A stretch of 64,000 nucleotides of DNA. It comes from Candidatus Woesearchaeota archaeon. Its GTDB lineage: Archaea > Nanobdellota > Nanobdellia > Woesearchaeales > UBA583. How positions within the stretch are numbered: the first letter of the stretch is position 1; every line of letters begins with the position of its first letter. The DNA is taken from positions 1,476,097 to 1,540,096 of the forward strand of contig CP060218.1 of assembly GCA_023898345.1 (NCBI GenBank), in the 5' to 3' direction. The translations under genes and the position numbers were made by a program. A model generated the notes under the pieces. The model saw only the letters and a list, made by a program, of their open reading frames with translations. It did no database searches and had not been told where the DNA came from. Of the stretch, positions 44,951-53,683 are shown piece after piece.

Positions 44951-45412
44951 ATGGAAAAGAAACAAATCTCTCTTAAGACATTGCTGTTTTCTTTGCTTTT
45001 GTTTTTTGTCTTGATCATTGTACTTTTTGCTTTGTACAGCTTTTTTAGCCCTTCTTCTTTAGGGTTTAAGGGTGATTCGGATTCAAAACTTATTTTGCCT
45101 GTGGGTCATCTTGCTTGCGAGAGCGACGAATGCAGATTTGACTGGGCTCGTGAGAATCAGAATGTGAGTTTATGCTTTGATATTGGAGATGAAACTTTGC
45201 GCGCTGCTTGTTCTGCTTCTATTACTCACTTCAAAATTATTGAAGACTCTGTTCTTAGTGACAATGTTAGTGTTTGTGATTCTTTTGAGGAGGTGTCTGC
45301 TGTTCAAAACTGTAGGGATAATTATTACTTTGTAAGTTCTGTGAATAAGGATGATATGGGTCTTTGTTCGTTTATTGTTAGTGAGGAAATGAGAAATGAA
45401 TGTAATAAGTAA
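44951..45412 (+). CDS. Membrane-anchored Cys-rich extracytoplasmic protein
   Basis: 153 aa. An N-terminal helix (about 10-32) anchors a domain with eight or more Cys (LACESDECRFDWARENQNVS, LCFDIGDETLRAACS, VCDSFEEVSAVQNCRD, LCSFI, ECNK). The even spacing resembles helical-hairpin Cys repeats. An ATCTATAAG box at about 44912 lies 30 bases before the start. Its 3' end overlaps the following TSP1 protein gene by 17 bases, so it is co-expressed with it. Confidence 0.65.
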   Translation: MEKKQISLKTLLFSLLLFFVLIIVLFALYSFFSPSSLGFKGDSDSKLILPVGHLACESDECRFDWARENQNVSLCFDIGDETLRAACSASITHFKIIEDSVLSDNVSVCDSFEEVSAVQNCRDNYYFVSSVNKDDMGLCSFIVSEEMRNECNK

Positions 45413-46829
45413 GGGATTTTTGTTTTTGTGTGTGCTGTTGTTTTGTGCAGGTGGCGCTTTTGCTTTTTCTGTGTGTAATGTTGATATTAGTGAGCCTTGG
45501 TTTGTAGTCACAGATTCTTCTGGTATTGATGTTTTTATTGTTGATTCTCAGGGTGACACTTATTTTGAGGGCCGTGATCATAGTTTGAATAATCAAGCTT
45601 CTTATCCTAGTTTTGTTGTCGGGTCTGGCCAATATTATAATTCTGTTACGAGTAAGTTTGGTCCTGTTAGTGAGCGTGTTGCTTCTTTGGGTGCAGGTGA
45701 TGGGCTTGTTGTTCGTAATGCTGTTGGTGTTGATGTTGCTAAGTTTGCGGATTCTTCTGTTTCTACAAAGGGTGCTGCTGTGTATGAGGGATCTCAAGCG
45801 GGTTGTTCTCCTGATGGTGTGTATTGTCGCAGTGCTGCTGTTGAGGATACGAGAAATTATTTTTGTGATTTGACGGCTTCTAAAACTGGTGTTTGTACGT
45901 ATTCTGTTCTATCTTCGCGTTCTTGTAATACTTTGGATTATTATTATTGTTCTGGTTCTACTCAGTACAGGCGGCAGCTTCATACGTGTGCTGATTCACA
46001 GGGTGGTTGTTATCCTTCGTCTAGTGTTTTGATTCAGACTTGTACTGCTCCTGCTACTTCGTATGGTTCTTGGTCTTGTTATTCTCAGACTTCTCGTGTT
46101 CGCACTAATATTGTGTATAGTCCTACTTGTTCGTCTGCAGGTGGTTGTGGTATTTCCTCAACTTCCGTGCAGGATGTTCAATCTTGTCCTTCTGGAAATT
46201 ATTGTAATGGTGGGTCGTGTTATTCTTATTCGTATGCTTGGAAGGCAGAGAGTTGGGGTTCTTGTTCTGTTTCTTGTGGTGGGGGAACTCAAACACGCGA
46301 TGTTTATTGTGAGCAATCTAGTGGTGGACTTTATGCTCCTTCTCGTGTGGCGGACTCTTACTGTTCTGGAGCGAAACCTGCGACGAGTCAGTCTTGTAAT
46401 ACCCAAGTTTGTTGTTACTCTCATGATTCATACCGTTGTTATAATGGGGATATTTGGTACTATGACAGTTGTGGGGCTAGGGAGGATGTGAAGGATTATT
46501 GTAGTTTTACATGTAGTTCAGGTAAAACTCGTTGTGATTATAGAGTTAGTTACTCAAGGTCTTATTCGCAATATTGGGCGTGTAAACCTTGTGGTGGTTC
46601 TGATTCTTCAAATGATCCAGTTCCTTATTGTGTTAGTCCCTCTCTAGATACAAGTTATAACTGTGGTAGTGGGTATACCTCTGAACCGGCTTGCTCTTAC
46701 ACTAGTCAAGGTTATTATTTTAAGGGGATTTGCTCTTATTCCCAAGGGGCTACTGGTTCTTGTTCTGATCCCGTTCATCCGGGGCATGATACTTATTACT
46801 ATACTTGGTATTGTCGTTCTAATTACTAA
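45396..46829 (+). CDS. Secreted protein with a thrombospondin type 1 repeat
   Basis: 477 aa. The signal peptide ends at GGAFA (about residue 23). A N-terminal domain of about 140 residues precedes Cys-rich modules. CNTLDYYYCSGSTQYRRQLH starts a repeat shared with the next gene. AWKAESWGSCSVSCGGGTQT followed by Arg and paired Cys (to CNTQVC) is a TSP1 repeat with WxxC, CSxxCGGG and R. Then come further Cys-rich domains to the end. No membrane anchor. TSP1 repeats are mainly eukaryotic, known sporadically in archaeal surface proteins. Confidence 0.78.
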   Translation: MNVISKGFLFLCVLLFCAGGAFAFSVCNVDISEPWFVVTDSSGIDVFIVDSQGDTYFEGRDHSLNNQASYPSFVVGSGQYYNSVTSKFGPVSERVASLGAGDGLVVRNAVGVDVAKFADSSVSTKGAAVYEGSQAGCSPDGVYCRSAAVEDTRNYFCDLTASKTGVCTYSVLSSRSCNTLDYYYCSGSTQYRRQLHTCADSQGGCYPSSSVLIQTCTAPATSYGSWSCYSQTSRVRTNIVYSPTCSSAGGCGISSTSVQDVQSCPSGNYCNGGSCYSYSYAWKAESWGSCSVSCGGGTQTRDVYCEQSSGGLYAPSRVADSYCSGAKPATSQSCNTQVCCYSHDSYRCYNGDIWYYDSCGAREDVKDYCSFTCSSGKTRCDYRVSYSRSYSQYWACKPCGGSDSSNDPVPYCVSPSLDTSYNCGSGYTSEPACSYTSQGYYFKGICSYSQGATGSCSDPVHPGHDTYYYTWYCRSNY

Positions 46830-46854
46830 TTTTTTTAACTGCAATTGTTGTGCT

Positions 46855-48015
46855 TTGTCCAAAAATTTGAGACTTTTAGTTCTGTGTTATTTTAGTTTAT
46901 TTATTTCTTCTAAAGTCGGTGCGTGTACTTTTTCAGTTACTGCTTCTAGAAATTGTAATGTTTTAGATTATTATTTTTGTTCTGGTCTTACTCGTTACAA
47001 GAAACTTCATACTTGTTCAGATGCTCAAGGTGGGTGTTATCCTTCCTCCAACCTTGTTGTTGAAACTTGTGTTTCTCCTGCTGATACGTATGGGGTTTGG
47101 TCTTGTACGGGGGTAAGTACTCGTAGTAGGGTTAATGTTCTTAGAACTCCTACTTGTTCTCCAGGTGGTTGTGGTGTTTCTTCTTCTACTGTTACTGAAA
47201 CTCAGAACTGTGGGGCTGGAAATTATTGTCAGGGTGGGAATTGTTATTCTTATACTTATAGTTGGAATGTTGGTAGTTGGGGTTCTTGTTCAGCAGTTTG
47301 TGGTGGTATTCAGACTCGTAGTGTTAGTTGTCAGCGAAATGATGGTGTGATTGTTGCGGATAGTTTTTGTAGTGGTGTGAAGCCTGCGACTAGTCAATCT
47401 TGTGGTGCTTCTTCTTGTAATAGTTTTCATTGGGATGCTGGTTCTTGGGGTTCTTGTTCTGTTTCTTGTGGCGGTGGTATTCAGTCTCGTTCTGTTGGTT
47501 GTTATGATTCTAGCAACTCTCTAGTTTCTGATTCTTATTGTAGTGGTAGTAAGCCTTCTACTAGTCAGAGTTGTAATACTCAAGCTTGTACTGGAAATTG
47601 TGTTTCTCATCCTCATTGGGAGTATAAGTGTTATGGGGGAAGTTCTATTTGGTGGTATGATAGTTGTGGAATTCGGGAGAGTGTTAAAGAGTCGTGTCCA
47701 GATGGATGTCAGGAGGGGTATATCCAGTGTGATTATGTTGCAGCTTATACAAAATCTCATGAACAATTCTGGGCTTGCCAAAGTTGTGGTGGCTGGGCTC
47801 CTGATCCTGGTATTTCTGATTGTATTAATCCTGACGTTGATTCTACCTATAATTGTGGTTCTGGTTATACTGCGATTGGAGTTGGGTATGGTCATGCGAA
47901 TTATCCGCAAATTTCGGGGATTACTGAGGGACCTGATGGAGAGTGTAGTTCAAATCCTCCTGAACCGGGTATTAATTATATTTCTTATAAATGGCTTTGT
48001 CGGTCCAATTATTGA
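46855..48015 (+). CDS. Secreted TSP1-repeat protein, tandem paralogue
   Basis: 386 aa from a TTG at 46855 that gives a plausible signal peptide (SKNLRLLVLCYFSLFISSKV, cut near GA); the start is uncertain. From residue 25 it parallels the preceding gene (TFSVTASRNCNVLDYYFCSG against TYSVLSSRSCNTLDYYYCSG) but lacks that gene's first domain, and it has two TSP1 repeats (VGSWGSCSAVCGG, AGSWGSCSVSCGGG). It is a tandem duplication with domain loss and repeat gain. The IS element lies 56 bases downstream. Confidence 0.72.
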   Translation: MSKNLRLLVLCYFSLFISSKVGACTFSVTASRNCNVLDYYFCSGLTRYKKLHTCSDAQGGCYPSSNLVVETCVSPADTYGVWSCTGVSTRSRVNVLRTPTCSPGGCGVSSSTVTETQNCGAGNYCQGGNCYSYTYSWNVGSWGSCSAVCGGIQTRSVSCQRNDGVIVADSFCSGVKPATSQSCGASSCNSFHWDAGSWGSCSVSCGGGIQSRSVGCYDSSNSLVSDSYCSGSKPSTSQSCNTQACTGNCVSHPHWEYKCYGGSSIWWYDSCGIRESVKESCPDGCQEGYIQCDYVAAYTKSHEQFWACQSCGGWAPDPGISDCINPDVDSTYNCGSGYTAIGVGYGHANYPQISGITEGPDGECSSNPPEPGINYISYKWLCRSNY

Positions 48016-48055
48016 GTGGGGGTTTAGGGGTGGTTAAGAAATAATTTTTTTGAAG

Positions 48056-48070
48056 GGGTTGTAAACTAAC
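48056..48070 (+). repeat. Left target-site duplication of the IS481 element
   Basis: GGGTTGTAAACTAAC, identical to 49034-49048 on the other side of the element. Confidence 0.85.
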
Positions 48071-49033
48071 TATACTAAACCGAAATTATGGCACACATAA
48101 TTGAGGTTAAACTTTAAACCTCTCAATTGGATACAAATATCCAATTCCTTGATGTAATCTTCCTTCGTTATAAAACTTAACAAATTCGTCTAAATTATTA
48201 AATCTACTGTCAAATTCTAGCTTATATGTCCCCCACCAACGTTCAATTTTTCCATTGGTTTGTGGATGATGAACTCTTGCAAGAATATGTTTTATGTTAC
48301 TATTAATGCAGAATTGAGCAAAAAGTCCATTTTCACTGCCAGGATTTCTAGCAGGAGTAAATTGAGTTCCATTATCTGTTAGAACATTTTCCGGTTTACC
48401 ATATTTATTAATTGCATTTTGAAATGCAAGAATTGTATTTTCTGCAGTTGCATTCTCAAAATACTCTGCATGAACTATGAATCTGGAATGATCATCAATG
48501 AAAGCAATTAATTGCTTTCCAGTAAATGGACAAGTTGTCCAATCTGTATGCCAAAGCATATTTGGCTTTGGCCATTCATACTTTACAAATTTTATTTGTG
48601 AAGGTCTCTTTCTAGTATTCATTTTGAAACCAAAGATATGAAATATCTTTTGTATTTGTCTTTCTGAAACTCCAAAACCTTGTTTTTTGAGTTCCAGCCA
48701 TAATTTATGGCACCCACAAAAAAGTTTGTGCCATTCTTTTGTAACTATATTAAAGAAAGCTGGATTTATATTTGTAGGTTTTCTTCCAAGTGGTCTATTC
48801 TCTAAAGTTTGACCTTGTTTGTCAAGGTCTATCCAATTGTAAATTGTTCTTCTCGGAATTTTATGAATTAGGGATAAATAGGAGGGAGAAACTCCTTTAT
48901 TTATCTGTTTAATAATCCATTGTTTCTTTTTTAGAGAATATTTATTTTTAACATGAATTCTCATTTTTCTTTGAATTAACAAAGAAAAATTACACCTATA
49001 TTTGTAACTGTGCCATGATTATGTTTTAGAACA
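48071..49033 (-). mobile_element. Complete IS481-family insertion sequence
   Basis: 963 bp flanked by a 15-bp direct repeat. The terminal inverted repeats (about 25 bp, 18 matches) begin TATACTAAAC on the left and TGTTCTAAAA on the right and share ATGGCACA inward. It contains one full transposase gene and nothing else. The intact ends, gene and target duplication imply a recent insertion. Confidence 0.88.
48107..48982 (-). CDS. IS481-family transposase
   Basis: 291-aa DDE transposase. A helix-turn-helix (KKKQWIIKQINKGVSPSYLS and IPRRTIYNWI, about 15-55) binds the ends. The rve catalytic core has WHTDWTTCPFTGKQLIAFID (first Asp), NVLTDNGTQFTPARN (second Asp) and HPQTNGKIERWWGTYK (Glu, 35 residues on). 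The C-terminus ends in YNEGRLHQGIGYLYPIERF, typical of IS481. The reading frame is intact, so it is probably active. Confidence 0.93.
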   Translation of the reverse strand: MLIQRKMRIHVKNKYSLKKKQWIIKQINKGVSPSYLSLIHKIPRRTIYNWIDLDKQGQTLENRPLGRKPTNINPAFFNIVTKEWHKLFCGCHKLWLELKKQGFGVSERQIQKIFHIFGFKMNTRKRPSQIKFVKYEWPKPNMLWHTDWTTCPFTGKQLIAFIDDHSRFIVHAEYFENATAENTILAFQNAINKYGKPENVLTDNGTQFTPARNPGSENGLFAQFCINSNIKHILARVHHPQTNGKIERWWGTYKLEFDSRFNNLDEFVKFYNEGRLHQGIGYLYPIERFKV

Positions 49034-49048
49034 GGGTTGTAAACTAAC
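49034..49048 (+). repeat. Right target-site duplication of the IS481 element
   Basis: GGGTTGTAAACTAAC, exact copy of 48056-48070. Confidence 0.85.
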
Positions 49049-49052
49049 TGAT

Positions 49053-49064
49053 AAATTTATATTC
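49053..49064 (+). promoter_or_regulatory. TATA-like promoter of the GH5 gene
   Basis: AAATTTATATTC lies 23-34 bases before the ATG at 49087 and begins 4 bases after the IS element's right target duplication. Confidence 0.6.
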
Positions 49065-49086
49065 TTTGCTTTGTTTTCTTCTTCAG

Positions 49087-50214
49087 ATGGCTGGTAAAAC
49101 CAAGATAAAGAGTGTAGTGTGGATGTTTCTTTTCCTTGTTTTTTTTTTGCTTTGTGTTGGTGTTGGTTTTTTTGTTTATTTTTGGCAATCCTCTTCTGTT
49201 CCTCTTCTTTCTGATGTTTCAGGTAATTTTACTGTTGGTGTTTATCCTGAGCCTTTTTTTGTTCAAGGCAATAAAATTGTTGATGGGGGTGGAAACCAAA
49301 GAGTGTTTCGTGGTATGGCTCCTGTTGATCCTGTGATTCAGTATTATGCTTCTAGTTCTGATCCGCGGTATGAGGATCCTTCTTATTTGCCTTGGGGTCC
49401 GGAATCTTATCAAAAGATGGCTTCTCTTGGTACTAAAATTGTGAGAATTGGTATTCATCCTATTTCTATTAAAGAGCATGGTTTGAATGATACTTTTAGA
49501 ATTCTTGATCAGGCAATTGAATGGTCTGCTCAAAATGGTATGTATGTTATTTTAGATTATCATTCTATTGGGTTTCCTCCTGATGATGTTTATTTTGCGA
49601 AGAAATATGATACTTCTGATGCTGAAATTTTGGAGTTCTGGACACAGGCAGCACAAAGGTATCGTGATAACTATACTGTGGCTTTCTATGAGCTTTTTAA
49701 TGAGCCTGTTAAAGGGCATGGGGGCGAGCCTGCTGAAGAGGAAAACTGGATTGCATGGAGAGATTATGTTCAAAATTTGCTTGGTGAGATAAGAGAGGTT
49801 GATCCTTCAAAACCTGTTATTGTGAGTGGTTTGGATTGGGGTTATGATTTGTACTGGGCTTTGGAATATCCAGTTGAGGGTAATGGTGTGGTTTATGGGA
49901 CTCATCCTTATCCTAGCAAATGGCGTTGGGGTCGAAACTGGACGGATGCATTTGGCGCTGTTAGTGAGAAATATCCCGTTTTTGCAACTGAATTTAGTTA
50001 TGATTTTGATGATTATCCTGAGCATGAGTATGATGGACCTGGGCGTTATAGAGAAGCTATTATTTCTTATTTTGAGGAGCGAAATATTAGTTGGACTGTG
50101 TGGTGTTTTGATTCTACTTGGACTCCTTCTCTTCTTGCAGATACTAATTATACTTTGACGGATGCGGGACAGTATTTCACTTCTGTTCTTATGGAAAAAA
50201 ATGCTTTGAAATGA
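49087..50214 (+). CDS. GH5-like glycoside hydrolase, membrane-anchored
   Basis: 375 aa. A helix at about 10-32 anchors it outside the cell. The TIM-barrel markers of family 5 follow: VFRGMAPVDP, LGTKIVRIGIHP, VILDYHSIG, YELFNEPVKG (acid/base Glu near 204), GTHPYPSKW, and FATEFSYDF (nucleophile Glu near 301). It likely cleaves a beta-linked glycan at the surface. The neighbouring convergent deacetylase and GT2 suggest processing of an exopolysaccharide, playing the hydrolase part that PgaB's C-terminal domain plays in bacteria (inference). Confidence 0.85.
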   Translation: MAGKTKIKSVVWMFLFLVFFLLCVGVGFFVYFWQSSSVPLLSDVSGNFTVGVYPEPFFVQGNKIVDGGGNQRVFRGMAPVDPVIQYYASSSDPRYEDPSYLPWGPESYQKMASLGTKIVRIGIHPISIKEHGLNDTFRILDQAIEWSAQNGMYVILDYHSIGFPPDDVYFAKKYDTSDAEILEFWTQAAQRYRDNYTVAFYELFNEPVKGHGGEPAEEENWIAWRDYVQNLLGEIREVDPSKPVIVSGLDWGYDLYWALEYPVEGNGVVYGTHPYPSKWRWGRNWTDAFGAVSEKYPVFATEFSYDFDDYPEHEYDGPGRYREAIISYFEERNISWTVWCFDSTWTPSLLADTNYTLTDAGQYFTSVLMEKNALK

Positions 50215-50264
50215 TTTGGTGATTTCTTTTCATTAGTTTTTATTTGGTGTGTCTGTTTCTGTTA

Positions 50265-51224
50265 TTATCCTATGAATCCTCTGTACACGTCAGGGTCGTG
50301 GACAAAGTCTCCAAATGTTCTAAATTCTATGTCTGCCTTTGAAAGTTTATCCATCATGAGTGTGAATTGCTCAAATTTTTTTGGATTTATGGTTCCGTTT
50401 GCATAGACAAAATCTTGTGGGTGCATCATGATAACGCAAACATTTTTTTCATCTAGGGCTTTTTTGCAATTGTAGAGGACTTGTTCTGCTCCTATGAAGT
50501 ATCTGTCGTCAAAGTCGTATGTTGAAGCATCATAGTCAAAGAAATGATTTCCTTCACTTGAGAGTATTTTGAATCCTTCTTCTTTTAGTGCGTCAAGTGT
50601 TCCATTTGAGTACTGGTTGTCTGGTGGGATGAATGTTATGGGCGCATAATCATTGATGGGTTCAATTATTTTTCTTCCTGCAAGTATTTTCTCTTTTGCT
50701 TCTTCTTTACTGAGGTCTTCAAACTCTGCTCTTCCGTTTGTTAGGGAGTTGTTCCAGCCGTGTTGGGTAAGTTCGAAATATTCATGGTTTTTTTGTAGGT
50801 AGCGGATGGTGTCTAGGTCGTCTCTTAGGTTGATAGGGATTACTGCTAGGCTCATTGTTGCGTTTCTTTTTATTACTTCGTCCATGACTGCTCTTGCACT
50901 TTCTTTCCATGCAAAAGCTTGTATGTCGTCAAGTCGTAGGATTACATACTTTTTTCCTGGTTCGATGTCTTTCCATGTTGTTGGTGTGTGCATCATTTCT
51001 TTGACGTGCCAATAGTTTGAGTCTGGGCTTCTTGCTTCGTAGGCTAGAATTGTTGTTATGAAGGCGAGAAGTAACACAGTTATAAAAAAAACTGAGAGTC
51101 TTGCAAGTACTGTTGGTTTTGTATTTTTTTCTTTGCTTTTTTTTCTTTTTATTAGGCCTATTTTCTCGGCTATGATAATAATGAGGTGAAAGATGAATTG
51201 GACTCCGACTAGTGCTGGTTTCAT
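50265..51224 (-). CDS. Membrane-anchored polysaccharide deacetylase-like protein (NodB/DUF2334 fold)
   Basis: 319 aa. A helix at about 40-62 anchors an extracytoplasmic barrel. YVILRLDDIQ (first Asp pair), LTQHGWNNSL (His) and VCVIMMHPQDF (second His) are placed like the metal and catalytic residues of deacetylases; PPDNQYSNGTLDALKEEGF is the middle motif. It would remove N-acetyl groups from a hexosamine polymer. It is one base after the GT2 gene stop, hence co-transcribed; together they resemble PgaC-PgaB. Confidence 0.78.
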   Translation of the reverse strand: MKPALVGVQFIFHLIIIIAEKIGLIKRKKSKEKNTKPTVLARLSVFFITVLLLAFITTILAYEARSPDSNYWHVKEMMHTPTTWKDIEPGKKYVILRLDDIQAFAWKESARAVMDEVIKRNATMSLAVIPINLRDDLDTIRYLQKNHEYFELTQHGWNNSLTNGRAEFEDLSKEEAKEKILAGRKIIEPINDYAPITFIPPDNQYSNGTLDALKEEGFKILSSEGNHFFDYDASTYDFDDRYFIGAEQVLYNCKKALDEKNVCVIMMHPQDFVYANGTINPKKFEQFTLMMDKLSKADIEFRTFGDFVHDPDVYRGFIG

Positions 51225-51225
51225 T

Positions 51226-52233
51226 TTAGGTTCTCCTTGGGCTTACCCATTTTGTTGTTTTATTTTTTGACATGCTTGCGAAGAATTGTTCAATAAAGAG
51301 GTAGGAATTGATTCCAAAAACGATTGGTGTTAGAAAAACGTAGATTAAGATTCTTGCTTTTTTGTACTTGTAGGCATTTACTAGTGCAAAGATAAAGTAA
51401 AAGCATAGTTGTAGGGCGATCATGATGAAAAACCCTTTGATGTTAATGAGTGCCATGATGAAAAATGCAAGTGAGAGAAAAAGGGCTTCAAAATATGATA
51501 GGGCTAGTTCGAACGAGTAGAGTGTTCTGTTGAGGTTTCTGAAGTGTGCGAAGAAATTTTGCCAAGATCCTTTATACCATCTTCGTAGTTGTTTGATGTA
51601 TGATCCTAAATCTGAGGGGTCTTGTGTGTGTACTATTGCTTTTTCTGTGTAGCGGATGCGTTTTCTGTGCAAGTTTATTTTGTATGTGAATTCCATGTCT
51701 TCTGCGCAGGTTTTGTGGGTGAATCCTATGTTTTTGCGGAAGAATTCTGTGTTGTAGGCTGCTGCGCATCCGGGTATGACGAGGAAGGCATTTATGATGT
51801 TTTGTGCTTTTTTGTGCACGGATTGGGCAATGAAATATTCTAAGTCTCTAATTGAGGTAAGCCAGTTTCCTTTTTGGCTTTTGATGTATCCGCTTACTGC
51901 TACGACTTCTTCGTCAAAGAAGTATTTGCGTAGTTCTTCTAGGAAGTGTTTGTCAAGGTATGTGTCTGCGTCTGTTGTTACGAACCAGGTTGTTTTTATG
52001 TGTTTGAATCCTTCTTCTAATGCATAACTTTTTGCTCCTTTGTTTTTTTTGTTTCTGATTACAGTTATTTTTTCTTTGAATTTTTCTAGGATTTCTGGGC
52101 TTTTGTCTGTTGAAGCGTCGTCTACGACAATGATTTCGTCAAATGGGCAGGTTTGGTCAAGGCTTGATTGTACGCAGCGTTCTATGGTTTTTTCTTCGTT
52201 AAAGCAAGGGATGATGAGAGTTATGCTGCACAT
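51226..52233 (-). CDS. Processive GT2 glycosyltransferase, PgaC/IcaA-like
   Basis: 335 aa. SITLIIPCFNEEKTIERCV, IVVDDASTDKS, VTTDADTYLDKHF (DxD), TCAEDMEFTYKI (catalytic ED) and QLRRWYKGSWQNF (QxxRW, about 214) are the D,D,D,QxxRW set of processive synthases such as N-acetylglucosaminyltransferases, cellulose and hyaluronan synthases. C-terminal helices (about 235-320) form the membrane channel part. It is the first gene of a two-gene operon with the deacetylase. Confidence 0.88.
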   Translation of the reverse strand: MCSITLIIPCFNEEKTIERCVQSSLDQTCPFDEIIVVDDASTDKSPEILEKFKEKITVIRNKKNKGAKSYALEEGFKHIKTTWFVTTDADTYLDKHFLEELRKYFFDEEVVAVSGYIKSQKGNWLTSIRDLEYFIAQSVHKKAQNIINAFLVIPGCAAAYNTEFFRKNIGFTHKTCAEDMEFTYKINLHRKRIRYTEKAIVHTQDPSDLGSYIKQLRRWYKGSWQNFFAHFRNLNRTLYSFELALSYFEALFLSLAFFIMALINIKGFFIMIALQLCFYFIFALVNAYKYKKARILIYVFLTPIVFGINSYLFIEQFFASMSKNKTTKWVSPRRT

Positions 52234-52340
52234 TTTTGACTTTATTATTTAGGAGTAGTAAGGCAGGACTATATATAAAACTTGTTGCAAGAAAGGCAGT
52301 TCATTTTTTGTTTTTTTCTTTGCTTTTTTTCTGCCAAACT

Positions 52341-52348
52341 TTTTAAAT
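52341..52348 (+). promoter_or_regulatory. TATA-like promoter of secF
   Basis: TTTTAAAT lies 23-30 bases before the GTG start at 52371. Confidence 0.5.
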
Positions 52349-52370
52349 TGGTCGAGGCTGTTGTTTTTCT

Positions 52371-53297
52371 GTGGCTAGAAAGAAGAAGAAAACTGATGTT
52401 GTTGAGGAGGATGGAGGTCTTTTAGGGAAGTATAAGCATATTTACAAGCTCATGATGATTTTTCCTTTTCTTCTCTTTCTTCTTAGTTTTTATTTTATTT
52501 TTGTGACTATTGAAGAGAGTGGGACTCCTTTTCTGAGGGATATTTCTTTGAAGGGTGGCTTGTCACTTGTTTTGTCGCTTCAAGATTCAGCTTCGGAACA
52601 GGATCTGCATACTTTTCTTAAGGAGAAGTATCCTTCTTATTCTTTCTCGGTTTCTCGTCTGAGTGATGATGGGGTGGACACGGGGTATGTTGTTGATAGT
52701 GATTTGGGGGAAGACGAACTTGTTTCTTCTCTGGAGGAGTTTTTTGGTAGGGATTTTGTACTTGGGGAGGATTATTCTTCTAATTTCATTAGTGAGAGTT
52801 TGTCTTCGGCTTTTTTTAAACAGGCAATGGTTATTCTTTGTGTTTCTTTTGTCTTGATGTCTGTTGTAATCTTTCTTTATTTTAAGGAGCTTGTTCCGAG
52901 CTTTGCTGTTGTTTTGTCGGGTCTTTTTGATATTATTGTTACGGTTGGTTTTTTGGATGCTTTTGGGTTTCAAGTTTCTATTGCTGGTGTTGGTTCTTTG
53001 TTGATGCTTATTGGTTATTCTATTGATACGGATATTCTTTTGACAAATCGTCTTTTGAAAGAAGAAGGGAAGAATTATTTTGAAAAGGCATTTAGTGCTT
53101 TTAAGACTGGAACTTTAATGTCTCTTACGACGGTTGTTGCTGGTCTTGCTGCGCTTATTTTGACAAATTCTCAGGTTATTTATGAGATTGCTCTTATCCT
53201 TGTTGTTGGGCTTGCTGTTGATTATGTTTCCACTTGGATGCAGAACACTGCTATTTTGCTTTGGTGGCTTGAAAGAAGAACGAGTAAGGGTCTTTAA
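52371..53297 (+). CDS. secF: Protein translocase subunit SecF
   Basis: 308 aa with a GTG start. One helix at about 27-45, an extracytoplasmic domain (to about 145) opening with DISLKGGLSLVLSL (the SecD/F G-G loop), then five helices with SFAVVLSGLFDIIVTVGFLD, GSLLMLIGYSIDTDILLTNR (the conserved IGYSIDTDI block) and TGTLMSLTT. SecDF uses the proton gradient to pull exported proteins. SecD, which commonly lies next to secF in archaea, is not adjacent here. Confidence 0.9.
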   Translation: MARKKKKTDVVEEDGGLLGKYKHIYKLMMIFPFLLFLLSFYFIFVTIEESGTPFLRDISLKGGLSLVLSLQDSASEQDLHTFLKEKYPSYSFSVSRLSDDGVDTGYVVDSDLGEDELVSSLEEFFGRDFVLGEDYSSNFISESLSSAFFKQAMVILCVSFVLMSVVIFLYFKELVPSFAVVLSGLFDIIVTVGFLDAFGFQVSIAGVGSLLMLIGYSIDTDILLTNRLLKEEGKNYFEKAFSAFKTGTLMSLTTVVAGLAALILTNSQVIYEIALILVVGLAVDYVSTWMQNTAILLWWLERRTSKGL

Positions 53298-53389
53298 CTT
53301 TTTTTTTTCAACCAAAGAGTTTACTTATTTTTTAACTTTATTTTCATTAGTTGTTTCTGGTTTTTGTTTGTATGGGACAGATAGTTGGA

Positions 53390-53683
53390 ATGAAAACTAT
53401 TACTCGTGAAAAGGTTCATGTACAGGTTGAGATGAGTCCTCTTGAGGCTTTGTGGCTTAAGGGTAATCTTGAGGATGTTTATGTTTTTTCTAAAAGAACT
53501 TTTGAGGAGAAATCTCGTCTTGTTCAAAGGGGAAAGAAGGAATCTTCAAAATACCTTTTGTTGCCTAAGTTATATAGGAAGGGGGTTGTTAGTTTTGGCG
53601 ATGTGCCGTGTCAAGGCTTTGAAAGTGGGGGGAAGTTATTTGTCGTTTATGAGTTGACTTGTCTTCCTGATCTTAACGAGTGA
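53390..53683 (+). CDS. Small unknown protein
   Basis: 97 aa from ATG 53390 (an in-frame ATG at 53372 is also possible). It is soluble and basic, with no motif I recognise: KTITREKVHVQVEMSPLEAL, then KGNLEDVYVFSKRTFEEKSR and a beta-rich end. Its 3' end overlaps the convergent tyrS by 11 bases. Codon use supports a real gene. Confidence 0.5.
   Translation: MKTITREKVHVQVEMSPLEALWLKGNLEDVYVFSKRTFEEKSRLVQRGKKESSKYLLLPKLYRKGVVSFGDVPCQGFESGGKLFVVYELTCLPDLNE

Noticed and set aside
48071..49033. IS481 element as the source of the mini-elements
   Set aside because: Its ends (ATGGCACA inner block) and 15-bp target duplication do not match the mini-element ends (GGGTA) and 3-bp TAA duplication.
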